Translations under genes and position numbers: made by a program
Part shown: piece after piece, positions 1 through 5,513 of the stretch
How the letters are laid out: each line of letters starts with the position of its first letter
How positions within the stretch are numbered: position 1 is the stretch's first letter
Notes under the pieces: model-generated
What the model was told of the DNA's origin: nothing
Database searches by the model: none
Seen by the model: only the letters and a program-made list of their open reading frames with translations
Assembly: GCA_900314345.1 (NCBI GenBank)
Contig: OMUX01000332.1
Location: forward strand, 1-5,513
From: an uncultured Erysipelotrichaceae bacterium
Lineage (GTDB): Bacteria > Bacillota_I > Bacilli_A > Erysipelotrichales > Erysipelotrichaceae
DNA: 5,513 bases
Direction of reading: 5' to 3'

Positions 1-75
1 CCGGTGCTGCATATGAAGCATCATGCTTTTGCTGGATATCCGCATGTGCTATGCATACTGCAGGGAGGATCGGAT

Positions 76-276
76 CTATGTCAGTATATGAAGCATACAA
101 AGGAAAGAAGATCGACGTTCACACGGCCGGATGACAAGGCAAGAGGAAAGCACGCAGAGCTTCTGCACAAGGAAACACTGACTGTCCTTGATCAGAAAAA
201 ACGGTGATGAGCCGCTCTTTTCATCATTGAGCTTGTTTAGAATCTTGTTTGCTTCTGCTGAGGTCACTGAAATCAT
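76..276 (-). pseudogene. Possible broken start of a small SAEANK-type protein
   Basis: The minus-strand ATG at 276 has a reasonable SD (AAGGA, 8 bases upstream) and begins MISVTSAEANKILNKLNDE. From memory this resembles the N-terminus of small uncharacterised Firmicutes proteins that begin SAAEANKLLRKLNEE; I cannot name the family. After this stretch the frame becomes Cys/Ser-rich and unconvincing, ending after 66 residues. If one A is restored in the AAAA run near 216-219, the frame would continue KERLIT, which fits such proteins for a few more residues, and then the likeness ends. I infer a degraded fragment. It could also be a coincidental ORF. It overlaps the plus-strand candidate at 78-207, so at most one is intact. 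Confidence 0.25.
78..207 (+). pseudogene. Possible frame-disrupted small plus-strand gene with strong SD
   Basis: A strong SD, GGGAGGA at 63-69, lies 8 bases before an ATG at 78. The frame reads MSVYEAYKGKKIDVHTAG and stops at 132-134 (TGA). From about 130, another forward frame carries charged, protein-like sequence (DDKARGKHAELLHKETL, then TVLDQKKR) to a TGA at 205-207. Joining them needs a single-base frame change near 126-131. The two parts together would make a hydrophilic, Lys-rich protein of about 43 residues. I do not recognise it. Support is the SD and the residue composition only. An 18-codon peptide, a sequencing error or chance remain possible. The organisation is convergent with the operon on the right. 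Confidence 0.25.
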
Positions 277-338
277 CTTCGTCTTCCTTATGATTGTCTT
301 CTTTGAAAATCATGCTTTTACAATATACCGCAGAATGG

Positions 339-372
339 AAAAACGAGGATACCTGCATGCAGGGATCCCCGT
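339..372 (-). terminator. Rho-independent terminator of the mutS2-uvrC-VanY-like operon
   Basis: On the minus strand the VanY-like stop codon is followed after three bases by the arm ACGGGGATCCCTG, a CATG loop, and the arm CAGGTATCCTCGT. These form 13 positions with one G-T wobble and one C-T mismatch. The T of the last pair begins a run of five T. The centre is a perfect palindrome, CCTGCATGCAGG. A stable GC-rich hairpin followed by a U-tract directly after the last gene is what an intrinsic terminator looks like. The plus strand lacks a T-run on the other side, so it should act mainly in the minus direction. Confidence 0.87.
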
Positions 373-375
373 CTT

Positions 376-1398
376 CTAGTTCGTGCCTGATTTGTACTGG
401 GCAAATGTAATGCCGGAGGTATGCAGTGTATTGGCAAGATCCGTTCCGACATAACGGTAATGCCATGCCTGCGGCTTCATTCCGTTCAATGATTCATCGA
501 TGTCATTCCTGGTTCTCACATAGCCATACCGCCATGCATTCTGTTCCAGCCACTGGGACTGGATGGTTCTGGCAAACATGGCATCAGACAGACCGGGGAT
601 GCTGAAGTCAACGGCAAGACCGAGCTGATGTTCGTCATGGCCAGGCGGAGATACCCAGGCAGATGCTTCGCTGCCATAGGTCTCAGATGCCTCTTCATAT
701 TCCAGCTTCTGTTCCTCATAGCTCACAAAGCCTTCTGATACCTGCATGGCTGCACAGGACTGTGAGGAGCCAAGGGCACTGGACATGGATGCACACATGG
801 ACTGCAGTCCATTGAGCGCATCATCCCTGAGCCGGACCTTCCTTGCCCCGGTCAGTTCCCCTGGCACATCCACGAGATTCAGCGGGATGCGGTCGGATAC
901 CGTATGCGTCTGGTCCGGGTTTGCATCAAGATTTCCGGCATACGTAATCAGTGTACTGTCCTGATTGTCCAGCCAGAAGCTGATGTTCTCGTAGGTATAG
1001 TTTCCTTCCTGCAGGTAGGTGATCAGCTGTTGTGTGTCCATGGTGTTTCTTGTCTCTTCCACCATCTGCACGATATGGGCAGGTGTTTCATACCACAGGG
1101 CATTGGAAAGCTGCTTGTATTCCGTGGCATGGTAGATGGAGAAGCCAGGCTGATCAATGAAGGCAATGAACATGTTGGGCGGTATGGAATACGTGATGAT
1201 GTATTCAATCTCCTCATCATTCAGATACTGCTTGATCAGTCTCCGGCTGGAGTCATCCTTGTACGGGTATCTGGCCAGACGGTCATAGTTATAGTTCATG
1301 AACCCGATGCAGCAGACGCTTAACAAAGTCATGAAAGAAACAAACAGCTTCGTCATGCGGCCGCGCTTTGGTTCTTCGAGCAATTCAAGATCTTTCAT
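376..1398 (-). CDS. VanY-like (peptidase M15B) membrane-anchored protein, catalytic Glu replaced by Gln
   Basis: 340 residues with the C-terminal fold of D,D-/L,D-carboxypeptidases (VanY/LdcB, family M15B), which remove terminal D-Ala from peptidoglycan stem peptides outside the membrane. Residues 10-15 are basic, and about 17-34 form one hydrophobic segment (LFVSFMTLLSVCCIGF), read as a signal anchor; LSVC is a poor lipobox. Residues about 37-165 are an extracytoplasmic region I cannot assign. The M15B domain spans about 170-330: SYEEQ at 226-230, GHDEHQLGLAVDF at 253-265 and AWHYRYVG at 311-318. The zinc ligands are H257, D264 and H313. The Glu three residues before the last His (ExWH in VanX/VanY) is Gln310 (codon CAG, 469-471), and the Arg of the usual SGYRS is Val225. 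The fold is clear, but activity is doubtful. The ATG lies 15 bases after uvrC, with AGGA only one base upstream, an unusually tight spacing; Met15 has no better RBS. It is probably the last gene of the mutS2-uvrC operon. The stop is TAG. Confidence 0.9.
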   Translation of the reverse strand: MKDLELLEEPKRGRMTKLFVSFMTLLSVCCIGFMNYNYDRLARYPYKDDSSRRLIKQYLNDEEIEYIITYSIPPNMFIAFIDQPGFSIYHATEYKQLSNALWYETPAHIVQMVEETRNTMDTQQLITYLQEGNYTYENISFWLDNQDSTLITYAGNLDANPDQTHTVSDRIPLNLVDVPGELTGARKVRLRDDALNGLQSMCASMSSALGSSQSCAAMQVSEGFVSYEEQKLEYEEASETYGSEASAWVSPPGHDEHQLGLAVDFSIPGLSDAMFARTIQSQWLEQNAWRYGYVRTRNDIDESLNGMKPQAWHYRYVGTDLANTLHTSGITFAQYKSGTN

Positions 1399-1416
1399 AT
1401 CCTGTACATTGTATCA
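1399..1416 (-). promoter_or_regulatory. uvrC/VanY-like junction with short-spaced AGGA
   Basis: The minus strand reads TGA (uvrC stop), then ATGATACAATGTACAGGAT, whose last bases run into the ATG of the VanY-like gene. AGGA is the only Shine-Dalgarno-like element, and just one base separates it from the start, closer than the usual 5-9. Two other ATGs in this spacer (at 1413 and 1405) are out of frame and open only very short frames. The arrangement suggests low or coupled translation of the third gene. Confidence 0.4.
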
Positions 1417-3192
1417 TTCACTCGCATGCAGTGCTGCATAGACTTTTTCCGCAACCTGCTGCGGCACATGCTCAGCAATCTGTTCCACGCTGGCTTCCTT
1501 CAGGGCGGAAAGACTTCCGAATTTCCTTAACAGCAGACGTTTGCGCTTGGGGCCCACACCTTCAATCTCATCCAGAATGCTTTTGGTCTGTGCCTTGGAA
1601 CGCAGCTTCCGGTGATACGAGATAGCCGTTCTGTGCACTTCATCCTGCATTCTTGTCAGAAGGAAGAACAGAGCACTGTCCTTGGCGATGTCAATGACAT
1701 TGCCATCCGTGTCCATCAGGGCATTGGTATTGTGATGGTCATCCTTGACAAGACCCATGATCCTGATGGTTTCACTCAGGCCAAGGCTGTCAAGCACCGA
1801 CTTCGCGGCTTCGATCTGCGGCCAGCCGCCATCCACCAGAAGACCGTCCGGCATCCTGCTGTTCTCACTGAGCAGACGGAAGTACCTGCGGTAGGTCACC
1901 TCCTTCATGGAATCCACATCGGAGTTCTGAGTATGCAGCTTGTAGAGGCGGTAATCCTTGCGGTCAGGAACGCCGTCTTCATACACCACCAGAGAAGCGA
2001 CGGTGAAAGTACCCGAAGTGTGGGAGTTATCAAACAGTTCCAGGCGGTTCATGGGCCTTCCGGCAATCTGTGAAAGCTGCTGAACAGCATTCTCTGTTTC
2101 ACTTGCCTGGCGCTCCACTGTGCTGAACTTCAGCTCCAGCTGCTTCTTCGCATTTTCCTTGGCCAGCTGCAGAAGCTGCCGGTGGTATCCCTTCTGCGGC
2201 TGGAATACACGGGTATTGATGATTTCATTGAGTTCATTGACAGCTTCCGGTCCGATCTCCTCCGGAAGATCCAGTTCCTTTGCGGCAGGGTGATCTTCAT
2301 AGTACTGGATCAGGAAGGAAAGGAATTCCTCTTCCGGATCACCGTACAGGGGCTGCAGCTTCCATTCCTTCGAAAGAACGGTTCCCCTTCTGACCAGGAA
2401 TCCGGTAATGGCACTGTACCCCTTGTCAGCATACCAGGTGAAGACATCGAAGTTTCCCTTGGTATCCTGCTCGATGATCTGGCGGTCATTGACCACGCTT
2501 TCGATTCCCTTCAGCATGTCGCGGTACATGCCTGCCTTTTCAAAATCCAGCTCATCGGCAGCCTTCTGCATCTTATCCTGCAGCTGCTGTGTGATCTCCT
2601 GCGTATCACCGTTCATGAATGCCCTGACTTTGGCAGTCATTTCTTCATAGACCGAAGGATCGATCTCCTTCACACACGGACCCAGGCACTGACCCATGGA
2701 ATAGTACAGGCAAAGCCTGGTGCCCATCTGGGAACACCTGCGGAAGGGATACAGGGACTGCAGCAGCTTCTGTGTGTTCCTGGCTGCTGTGGCATCAGGA
2801 AAAGGACCGAAGTATCTTGCCTTTCTGTCCTTCTTCATGTCCCTTGCAATCAGGAGTCTCGGGTATTCTTCATTGGTGATCTTGATGTATGGGTAGGAGC
2901 TGTCATCCATGAACTGGATGTTGTATTTCGGCCGGTACTTCTTGATCAGGTTGATCTCCAGCACCAGGGCTTCCTTCTCGCTTCTGGTCACGATGAAATC
3001 GAAGTCCTCGATATGCGAGACCATCTTCGTGGTCTTGAAATCATGGGCTCCGGTGAAATACTGATTCACACGGTTATGGAGATCCTTTGCCTTTCCGACA
3101 TAGATGATCTCACCGCTTTTGTCCTTCATCTGGTAGCTGCCCGGTTCATGGGGCAGGTTCACCAGCTTTGCCTTGATATATTCCCGGTCCAT
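1414..3192 (-). CDS. uvrC: UvrABC excision nuclease subunit C
   Basis: Cytoplasmic incision nuclease of nucleotide excision repair. Recruited by UvrB at a lesion, it cuts 3' and then 5' of the damage. At 592 residues it has a full-length family architecture. The N-terminal GIY-YIG nuclease (about 12-92) shows GSY at 18-20, YVG at 31-33, Arg41 and Glu79 (in ALVLE). A four-cysteine cluster, C153, C161, C169 and C173, matches the region reported to bind Fe-S in E. coli UvrC. A UVR motif for UvrB contact lies at about 199-234 (DELDFEKAGMYRD). The RNase H-like nuclease carries the Asp-Asp-His triad as D388 (FDNSH), D454 (VDGG) and H520 (DEVHR). Tandem helix-hairpin-helix DNA binding lies at about 538-590 (IEGVGPKR). 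The ATG is 3 bases after the mutS2 stop, with only a weak SD-like GAAGTGA overlapping that stop, so translational coupling is likely. The start agrees with other UvrCs, which begin about 12-18 residues before the GIY motif. VDGGWPQ replaces the more usual DGGKGQ. The stop is TGA. Confidence 0.98.
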   Translation of the reverse strand: MDREYIKAKLVNLPHEPGSYQMKDKSGEIIYVGKAKDLHNRVNQYFTGAHDFKTTKMVSHIEDFDFIVTRSEKEALVLEINLIKKYRPKYNIQFMDDSSYPYIKITNEEYPRLLIARDMKKDRKARYFGPFPDATAARNTQKLLQSLYPFRRCSQMGTRLCLYYSMGQCLGPCVKEIDPSVYEEMTAKVRAFMNGDTQEITQQLQDKMQKAADELDFEKAGMYRDMLKGIESVVNDRQIIEQDTKGNFDVFTWYADKGYSAITGFLVRRGTVLSKEWKLQPLYGDPEEEFLSFLIQYYEDHPAAKELDLPEEIGPEAVNELNEIINTRVFQPQKGYHRQLLQLAKENAKKQLELKFSTVERQASETENAVQQLSQIAGRPMNRLELFDNSHTSGTFTVASLVVYEDGVPDRKDYRLYKLHTQNSDVDSMKEVTYRRYFRLLSENSRMPDGLLVDGGWPQIEAAKSVLDSLGLSETIRIMGLVKDDHHNTNALMDTDGNVIDIAKDSALFFLLTRMQDEVHRTAISYHRKLRSKAQTKSILDEIEGVGPKRKRLLLRKFGSLSALKEASVEQIAEHVPQQVAEKVYAALHASE

Positions 3193-3208
3193 AATTCACT
3201 TCAGGGTG
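3192..3208 (-). promoter_or_regulatory. mutS2/uvrC junction with weak SD, likely translational coupling
   Basis: On the minus strand the junction reads GAAGTGAATTATG: the TGA ends mutS2, ATT is the whole spacer, and ATG begins uvrC. The only SD-like bases (GAAGTGA) overlap the mutS2 stop codon, giving a poor match to AGGAGG. Ribosomes finishing mutS2 would therefore probably supply uvrC initiation. This is inference from spacing; no experiment is implied. Confidence 0.5.
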
Positions 3209-5513
3209 ACGACAGTCGCACCCGTGCCGCCTTCCTGGGGCATGCCAAGACGGAACTCCCTGACATCCTTGTTTCTGGCAAGGCTTGCATGCACTGCCTT
3301 GCGCAGTGCACCGCTGCCATCGCCATGGATGATGCGGAAGCTCTTCAGGCCATGGATCTTTGCGCCGTCGATGTACGAGTCCATCGCATCCATTGCTTCA
3401 TCCACATGCTTGCCGATGAGATTGACTTCCGAGGGATAAGCATCAAAGATACCTGTGCCGCTGAAAGTGACAACGGTCTGCGGCTTTTCCCTGGGGATGA
3501 CCTTCAGGGAATGCCGGATCCTTGAAGGAGAGACATGAAGCTGTCTTCCATGCAGATCAATGACGATATCCTTCTTGCGTACCTCTATGACCTTGGCAAC
3601 CTGATCCGTGCTGCGAAGTTCCACGACATCGCCCTTGGCAAAGCCTCTGTCATCCTTCACTTCCTCGGTTTCAGGCTGTGCTTCCTCGATACCCCTGTTG
3701 AGCTTCTGTCTTTCAGCAAGTACTTCATGGTACTTCGCATTCTGCTGCATGCGCCGCATCTGCTTCAGCACCTCGTCTGCCTTCTTCCTGGTTTCCTCCA
3801 CATAGGCTTCCGCTTCCGCATCCGCCTTTGCCTTCCAGGCATCCTTCTCCCGCTCCAGGTTCAGCTTCTCGCTTTCCAGCTGCTTCTGATATTCCTTGAT
3901 GGAAGAAAGCCTTTCATCCATTTCCATCTGCTTCTTCATCGAGGCATCCAGCTGCTTTTCGAGCCTTTCGATCAGCTGATCCTCCTGGGTTCTTGCCTGA
4001 TCCTTGAGGAACCTTGCATAATGAATCACCGACCCGGGAAGACCATAGCGTTCTGCAACCTCAAGGGCATTGGACTGTCCGGTTGCACCTTCCACATAGC
4101 GGTAGGTAGGCTCCAGTTTCTCCATGTCAAACTGCATGCTTGCAAGCAGGATATCCTCATGCCGCTTGCCATAGGCCTTCAGTCTGCTGTAGTGCGTTGT
4201 GGCAATGACCATGCACTGCCTTTCCCGCAGTTCATTGAGGATGGCAATGGCAAGGGCTTCGCCTTCCTTGGGATCGGTGCCGCTGCCGACTTCATCCAGA
4301 AGCACCAGGCTGTTTCGGTCCGCATGGTTCAGTGCGTAAGCCTGTTTTTCAATATGTCCTGAAAAAGAGGAAAGGCTTGAAACAACGGAGGAGTCATCAC
4401 CGATGTCTTCATAGATGCCGGAGAACACAGGTAAAACAGCAGACTCTGCTGTAACCGGCATGCCGCAGTATGTCATCAGGGAAAACAGACCGATGATCTT
4501 CATGGAAACGGTCTTTCCGCCGGTGTTAGGTCCGGTGATGAGAAGCACATGCTTCGGATCGGAAAGACGGTAGTCATTCGATACAACCTTCTTTGGATCA
4601 ATGAGCGGATGTCTTGCTTTCTTCAGATCAATGACCTTTGATGCAGAAAGCCTTGCGGCCGTGGCATCATGTTCTTTTCCCCATACAGCCTTGGCATTGA
4701 GTTCATCGAGAATTCCGCAGGTCACAATATTGCCGGTTTCCTCTTCTGCAATCTCTGCTACTTCATTGCTCAGATCCTTGAGGATTTTCTGGATTTCTTC
4801 CTTTTCCCTTGCGGCAGCTTCCTGCACATGGTTGTTGGCTGCGGCCACCATGGGCGGCTCGATATAGCTTGCCTGTCCGCTGGCGGAGTCTCCGTAGAAA
4901 AGTCCGCCGAGACTGTTCTTCTCGCTTGCCTTTACCAGCACAACGGCTCTTCCTGCACGGTATGTGACAATGGAGTCCACGATGCTGTCGCTGTGGCTTG
5001 CCATGAAGCGCTGCACAGCACTGTTCACTGCCGCTTCCGCTGAGAGCTTCTCACGGCGGATCGCTCTGAGCCCGGGGCTTGCCGAATCCAGCACTTCCCC
5101 GTATTCATCAATGCAGCTGCGGATTCTCCTTGCGGTTCTTTCATGAATGCTCAGTGAGGAAAACAGATCATCCAGTTCTGCATGATCTTCAGAAGGAAGT
5201 GCCTTCCACCAGCCATGCATGGCCTTGATGCCATCGATAAGCCTTGCCTCGCTGTTCAGTTCGGCTGCAGAAAGGATCCTGCCTTTCTTTGCATTGGCAA
5301 GGGTCTGCGTGATGTCCGTAATACCCATGAAAGGAAGCGGACCATAGGATACAACAGCCGCAAGCATCTCCCGGATCCGTTCGTTTTCCCTTCTCACAAT
5401 CAATGGTTCATAGCTTGGCTGAAGTTCTTCCAGACGCTTTCTGCCAAGGGAAAAAGAACAGCTGTTCAGCATCTGCTGCTTAACGACATTCAGTTCCAGA
5501 ATGTTCTCCAGAC
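3196..5513 (-). CDS. mutS2: MutS2 ATPase with Smr domain, N-terminus cut by window edge
   Basis: MutS-family ABC-type ATPase. In Bacillus subtilis, MutS2 binds collided ribosomes and promotes their splitting; in other bacteria it is linked to suppression of recombination through branched-DNA binding. The first internal ATG is at 5472, but the frame stays open to 5513 and encodes LENILELNVVKQQ before that Met. This aligns with the usual MutS2 N-terminus (LEF...KEQ...SLG), so the true start lies a few codons outside the window. Numbering from that Met: SASGQ..YIEP in the core region at about 197-206; Walker A GPNTGGKT at 314-321; the IGDD..SSLSSFSGH segment at 357-373; Walker B LVLLDE at 389-394, followed by GSGTD; TTHYSRLKAYG at 425-435; a charged coiled coil at about 490-600; a KOW-like segment at about 612-652; and a C-terminal Smr domain at about 682-758 with IHGDGSG and GGTGATVV. 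The visible 771 residues are close to the family length of about 785. The Smr LDLR motif is replaced by VNLIG. The stop is TGA, 3 bases before uvrC. Confidence 0.96.
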   Translation of the reverse strand, partial: LENILELNVVKQQMLNSCSFSLGRKRLEELQPSYEPLIVRRENERIREMLAAVVSYGPLPFMGITDITQTLANAKKGRILSAAELNSEARLIDGIKAMHGWWKALPSEDHAELDDLFSSLSIHERTARRIRSCIDEYGEVLDSASPGLRAIRREKLSAEAAVNSAVQRFMASHSDSIVDSIVTYRAGRAVVLVKASEKNSLGGLFYGDSASGQASYIEPPMVAAANNHVQEAAAREKEEIQKILKDLSNEVAEIAEEETGNIVTCGILDELNAKAVWGKEHDATAARLSASKVIDLKKARHPLIDPKKVVSNDYRLSDPKHVLLITGPNTGGKTVSMKIIGLFSLMTYCGMPVTAESAVLPVFSGIYEDIGDDSSVVSSLSSFSGHIEKQAYALNHADRNSLVLLDEVGSGTDPKEGEALAIAILNELRERQCMVIATTHYSRLKAYGKRHEDILLASMQFDMEKLEPTYRYVEGATGQSNALEVAERYGLPGSVIHYARFLKDQARTQEDQLIERLEKQLDASMKKQMEMDERLSSIKEYQKQLESEKLNLEREKDAWKAKADAEAEAYVEETRKKADEVLKQMRRMQQNAKYHEVLAERQKLNRGIEEAQPETEEVKDDRGFAKGDVVELRSTDQVAKVIEVRKKDIVIDLHGRQLHVSPSRIRHSLKVIPREKPQTVVTFSGTGIFDAYPSEVNLIGKHVDEAMDAMDSYIDGAKIHGLKSFRIIHGDGSGALRKAVHASLARNKDVREFRLGMPQEGGTGATVVTLK

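Larger units (their letters stand above)
1..338. other. Low-information region downstream of the operon
   Basis: This stretch lies beyond the operon terminator and carries no confident complete gene. Besides the two weak remnants described separately, it holds a 13-base dyad AAGCATCATGCTT at 16-28, an 11-base direct repeat ATATGAAGCAT at 11-21 and 86-96, and an 11-base direct repeat ATCATGCTTTT at 20-30 and 309-319. No tRNA-like, rRNA-like or transposase sequence is seen. It reads as a decaying intergenic segment. Confidence 0.5.

Noticed and set aside
11..96. Direct repeat ATATGAAGCAT (11-21 and 86-96), 75 bases apart
   Set aside because: Only two copies of 11 bases with no further similarity between the units; not a CRISPR or tandem repeat.
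196..226. Hairpin TGATGA/TCATCA followed by six T on the minus strand
   Set aside because: Only six AT-rich pairs with a 10-base loop and a 3-base gap before the T-run; too weak to call a terminator.
20..319. 11-base direct repeat ATCATGCTTTT flanking the left intergenic region, possible target-site duplication
   Set aside because: No transposase, terminal inverted repeats or other element signature between the copies, and matches of this length are expected by chance in a window this size.
904..1323. A 139-codon plus-strand open frame opposite the VanY-like gene
   Set aside because: Antisense shadow with no SD or domain; the minus-strand protein has clear M15B motifs.
1405..1413. Extended -10-like TGATACAAT just before the VanY-like gene on the minus strand
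   Set aside because: No -35 match at 16-18 bases upstream, and the predicted transcript would start almost at the ATG. Coincidental AT-rich spacer is more likely.
1381..1413. A 10-codon frame starting with an ATG directly after the uvrC stop (TGAATG)
   Set aside because: Too short, no features of a leader peptide, and overlaps the start of the VanY-like gene in another frame.
1426..1439. Dyad ATGCAGTGCTGCAT near the end of uvrC
   Set aside because: Loop of two bases, entirely within conserved-reading coding sequence, with no T-run; not a terminator.
2182..3525. A 447-codon open frame on the plus strand opposite uvrC and the end of mutS2
   Set aside because: It is antisense to two unmistakable genes, spans their junction, has shadow-like composition (His-, Leu-, Ile-, Asp-rich without motifs) and shows no recognisable domain.
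3535..4362. A 275-codon plus-strand open frame opposite mutS2
   Set aside because: It lies opposite the MutS2 coiled coil and ATPase regions, and its Leu/Phe/His-rich translation is what the complement of Lys/Glu-rich codons gives.

Overview
This window shows a compact, single-direction stretch of a chromosome from a low-to-mid GC Gram-positive bacterium (Bacillota). The evidence is a MutS2 with a C-terminal Smr domain, a UvrC of the Firmicutes type (FDNS motif), and a membrane-anchored M15B/VanY-like peptidase. The style of the proteins and the fairly balanced base composition suggest Erysipelotrichia or a nearby class, but that placement is an impression, not a measurement.

Layout: all three confident genes lie on the minus strand and read right to left. 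mutS2 enters from the right edge with only its first few codons missing (its frame stays open to base 5513) and stops at 3196. uvrC starts 3 bases after the mutS2 stop (1414-3192). A VanY-like protein gene starts 15 bases after uvrC ends (376-1398). A strong rho-independent terminator (339-372) begins 4 bases after the last stop. The three genes therefore look like the end of one operon, whose promoter is outside the window. The left 338 bases hold no confident gene. They contain two weak, mutually overlapping and apparently broken small-gene remnants, one per strand.

Function: MutS2 acts on collided ribosomes and/or branched DNA. UvrC makes the dual incisions of nucleotide excision repair. 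The third protein has the fold and zinc ligands of D,D-/L,D-carboxypeptidases that trim peptidoglycan stem peptides. mutS2 and uvrC lie close together in several Firmicutes, so that pairing is ordinary; the peptidase at the end of the transcript is less expected.

Most notable: the VanY-like protein keeps its zinc ligands (His257, Asp264, His313) but has Gln310 where the family has its catalytic Glu, and Val225 where the family usually has Arg in SGYRS. It may be a zinc-binding pseudoenzyme or a variant with altered chemistry. The MutS2 Smr domain also lacks the usual LDLR motif (it reads VNLIG) while keeping HGxGxG. I did not see a clearly new multi-gene system, CRISPR array, mobile element, tRNA or rRNA.
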